A stretch of DNA of 64,000 bases from NCBI RefSeq assembly GCF_036785885.1, contig NC_092329.1:9424001-9488000 (forward strand), given 5' to 3'. The notes under the pieces were generated by a model. The model had not been told where the DNA came from. It made no database searches and saw nothing but the letters and a program-made list of their open reading frames with translations. A program made the position numbers and the translations under genes. Numbering within the stretch: the stretch's first letter is position 1; each line of letters starts with the position of its first letter. Source of the DNA: Coffea arabica. Lineage: Eukaryota > Streptophyta > Magnoliopsida > Gentianales > Rubiaceae. Shown one piece after another: positions 62,063 to 64,000 of this stretch.

Positions 62063-63562
62063 GTAGGTTTTGTTCTATTCCATGCACCTCTTATTTGGTT
62101 CCAATAGTGGCGATCACATCACATCATATCATATCAGCATGTGTATGCAGTACTTTTTGGGGTTTGCTAGGTACATGGAGAAAAGCTTGTCAAAATATGT
62201 GCACATTAGTTAGGTTATCCCCAATTGGAGAATGGTTGGTTTCACTGCAAAATGAATGGATAAAGATAAAACGAGTAGAATAAATAAGTAATTGAAAAAA
62301 CAGAGTTAAATAGGTAAAATAAGTAATATATGAACACGGATGGCCTTGCTTTATAATTATTAGAGTCATTGAAATAAACAAATATCCGATAATGTGAGGC
62401 AATAACTATATGCGACGGTAACCAATTCTCCGACTTACAATTTCTTCTATCTTATCATTCACCTGATCGAATCTTTCAGAAAAAATAAATTACATTTTTT
62501 TGCATAATTTTTTTCTTTCTTTCCCTCCCCCCCTCCTTTTTTTTTTAAGTGGGATGTGTTGAACATGAAACTTCTTATATACAATCCTTTTCAACTTACT
62601 ATCAAATCCAATCCCCTATCTCTCTCTCTCTCTTTTTGTATAGTTGGCCTTTTTCTTTTTCTTCTGTATGTGCTTACTAATGTGAGTGGCTAACTGAAGA
62701 CTTGAGCATTTTTTTCCCTGGAGTCTAGTTACCTTGCCGTGATAGGACATAGAAGACATGGAGTTGCCTACACTCCAAGGATTTCCATATGTAACTATTT
62801 GCTGGTCATCATAAAAGTCTATAGCCTTTATAGCCTGCGTCGGCACATTTCAATTCAAGCAAGACGAAAAAAGAGAAGAAAAGAAAAACGAGATTTGACT
62901 TATCTTAGTCTTTAATATATTATTCTTAATTTTTAGTGATTAAATTTAAAGACTTCAGGAATTTCTACTGCTCCCCTACTTTAAAAAAAAAATGCCATTC
63001 TTAAATATTCTTAATTTGAAATTAATTTAATTTAATTATTAGTTGAAACATATTATTGCAGACACATATTATTGAAACATATTAAACATCTTCGTTTTGA
63101 GTTTAACAAAGACTAATTAAAGATTATTGAGTCGGTCAGTGCTCTATTAGTAAGTATTAGTATCACTTAATGGAGATAATCATAACATGACAGAAAGTGG
63201 GATTAAAGCAAATTGCATTAGCAGCACAAAAGTCAACAATCCACTATTTCACAAAAGAAAGTGGGCAACTAAAGATTAAAAAACAATACCAAGTAAGGTA
63301 AGTCACTAGCAAGGAATACGTAGCCAGTCGCTTATCCCCAAGGTACATGCACCATTTCAAGTAAAGGTTGACATGAAAGTTCCATTAGAGAACTTGACAT
63401 GACTAGAGTCTCAACATAGGGAATGTTTTGCCCGAATGGAGGGGGGAAAATGTCATGTCAAGGGGCTTTGAGTCTTGTATCTCAATTTTAACCATTCATT
63501 GTGATCTACTAATTCATAAATTGAGGCATTTGGTACAAGATATATAAGAGAAGTGTCAAATC

Positions 63563-63720
63563 TCTTTTTTTTTTTTTTTTTTTTTAATAAAAAACATCGT
63601 CGTTCATTCATTGAATTTGCAGTAACCATAGAAATTACATCAGTCATACACAGATACAAACAGAATTGAAAAACAAAACTAAATACTATAGACCTGAAAA
63701 GGTAAGGGAACATTACATAT
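63563..63720 (-). mobile_element. Probable poly(A) retroposon, minus orientation
   Basis: A T-run of about 21 bases is followed by 'aataaaaaacatcg', which on the minus strand reads as a transcript end with poly-A tail. The composition is like the nested insert at 11156-11349. Ends are uncertain. Confidence 0.4.
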
Positions 63721-63882
63721 TGTGAACTTTGAAAAATACTTGAAAGATAAAATATTTATAGTCTCACAATTATTTGCATGTGTTTCTAACCGTATTGTTT
63801 GCTTTCTCAAGAATCTGCCAATGAATTGATTTAGGTTTAGATGTTAATGTGAGATCCGACGAAATTGATCTAAGAAATAACT

Positions 63883-64000
63883 CGTTTGGATTGCTATTTT
63901 TAGAAGATTTTATAGAAAAATAAATTGTAACAATTTGATATATGTGAGGTAAAAAAGTGATTGAAAAATGTAACAATTTTATAGTTTTCAACACTTTATT
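63883..64000. mobile_element. MITE copy, cut by the window edge
   Basis: It begins 'ctcgtttggattgctatttt' and continues with 'gtaacaatttgatatatgtgaggtaaaaaa', the inverted relative of the element at 49294-49435. The other end lies outside the window. Confidence 0.55.

Larger units (their letters stand above)
62063..64000. other. Presumed NPF intron or 3' flank, with repeats
   Basis: No exon of the NPF C-terminal half was recognised. There is a poly-T tract at about 63563-63583 with sequence typical of a reverse-oriented poly(A) retroposon, and a MITE at the window edge. Confidence 0.4.

Overview
The window is nuclear DNA of a flowering plant. It is AT-rich, its genes carry many GT-AG introns, and its encoded families are plant-specific (FT-type PEBP, XTH, PARTING DANCERS, DUF1442, NPF). 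The FT-like protein resembles asterid FT/SP3D proteins, so I infer an asterid eudicot, possibly Rubiaceae. The species is not proven by the sequence. All gene models were joined by hand from splice sites and reading-frame phase.

Layout. 1-1835: AT-rich flank with no gene. 1993-7364 (+): complete four-exon FLOWERING LOCUS T homologue whose second intron is full of degenerate repeats. 9.0-26.5 kb: xyloglucan endotransglucosylase/hydrolase (XTH) cluster with two intact four-exon genes arranged tail to tail (20626-23643 + and 24508-26026 -), two pseudogenes (10113-10522, 16740-18540) and a 5' stub (about 23753-24060). At least three long-TIR elements with 9-bp target duplications (Mutator-like) have invaded it, including a 3.2-kb foldback element and one that sits a few bases from a splice acceptor. 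26.4-31.5 kb: SINE- and MITE-rich DNA without a recognisable gene. 31515-42509 (+): 18-exon bifunctional aspartate kinase/homoserine dehydrogenase with small transposons in several introns. 43375-47044 (-): PARTING DANCERS, a meiotic crossover factor, convergent with it. 47.1-50.0 kb: two exon-like orphan ORFs and a MITE. 50038-54964 (+): plastid-targeted VTT/DedA-type (SNARE-associated Golgi, TMEM64-like) membrane protein. 56158-57123 (+): DUF1442 protein. 60381 onward (+): NPF (NRT1/PTR) transporter whose C-terminal half is not found before the window ends.

The genes belong to unrelated pathways (flowering, cell-wall remodelling, aspartate-family amino acids, meiosis, plastid membranes, transport), as usual in plant chromosomes; there is no operon logic. 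The part most worth a second look is the XTH cluster. It shows an inverted duplication, a decaying copy on each side of birth and death, and repeated landing of 9-bp-TSD elements, one of which has replaced the likely branch-point region of an otherwise intact gene. I found no credible new multi-gene system.
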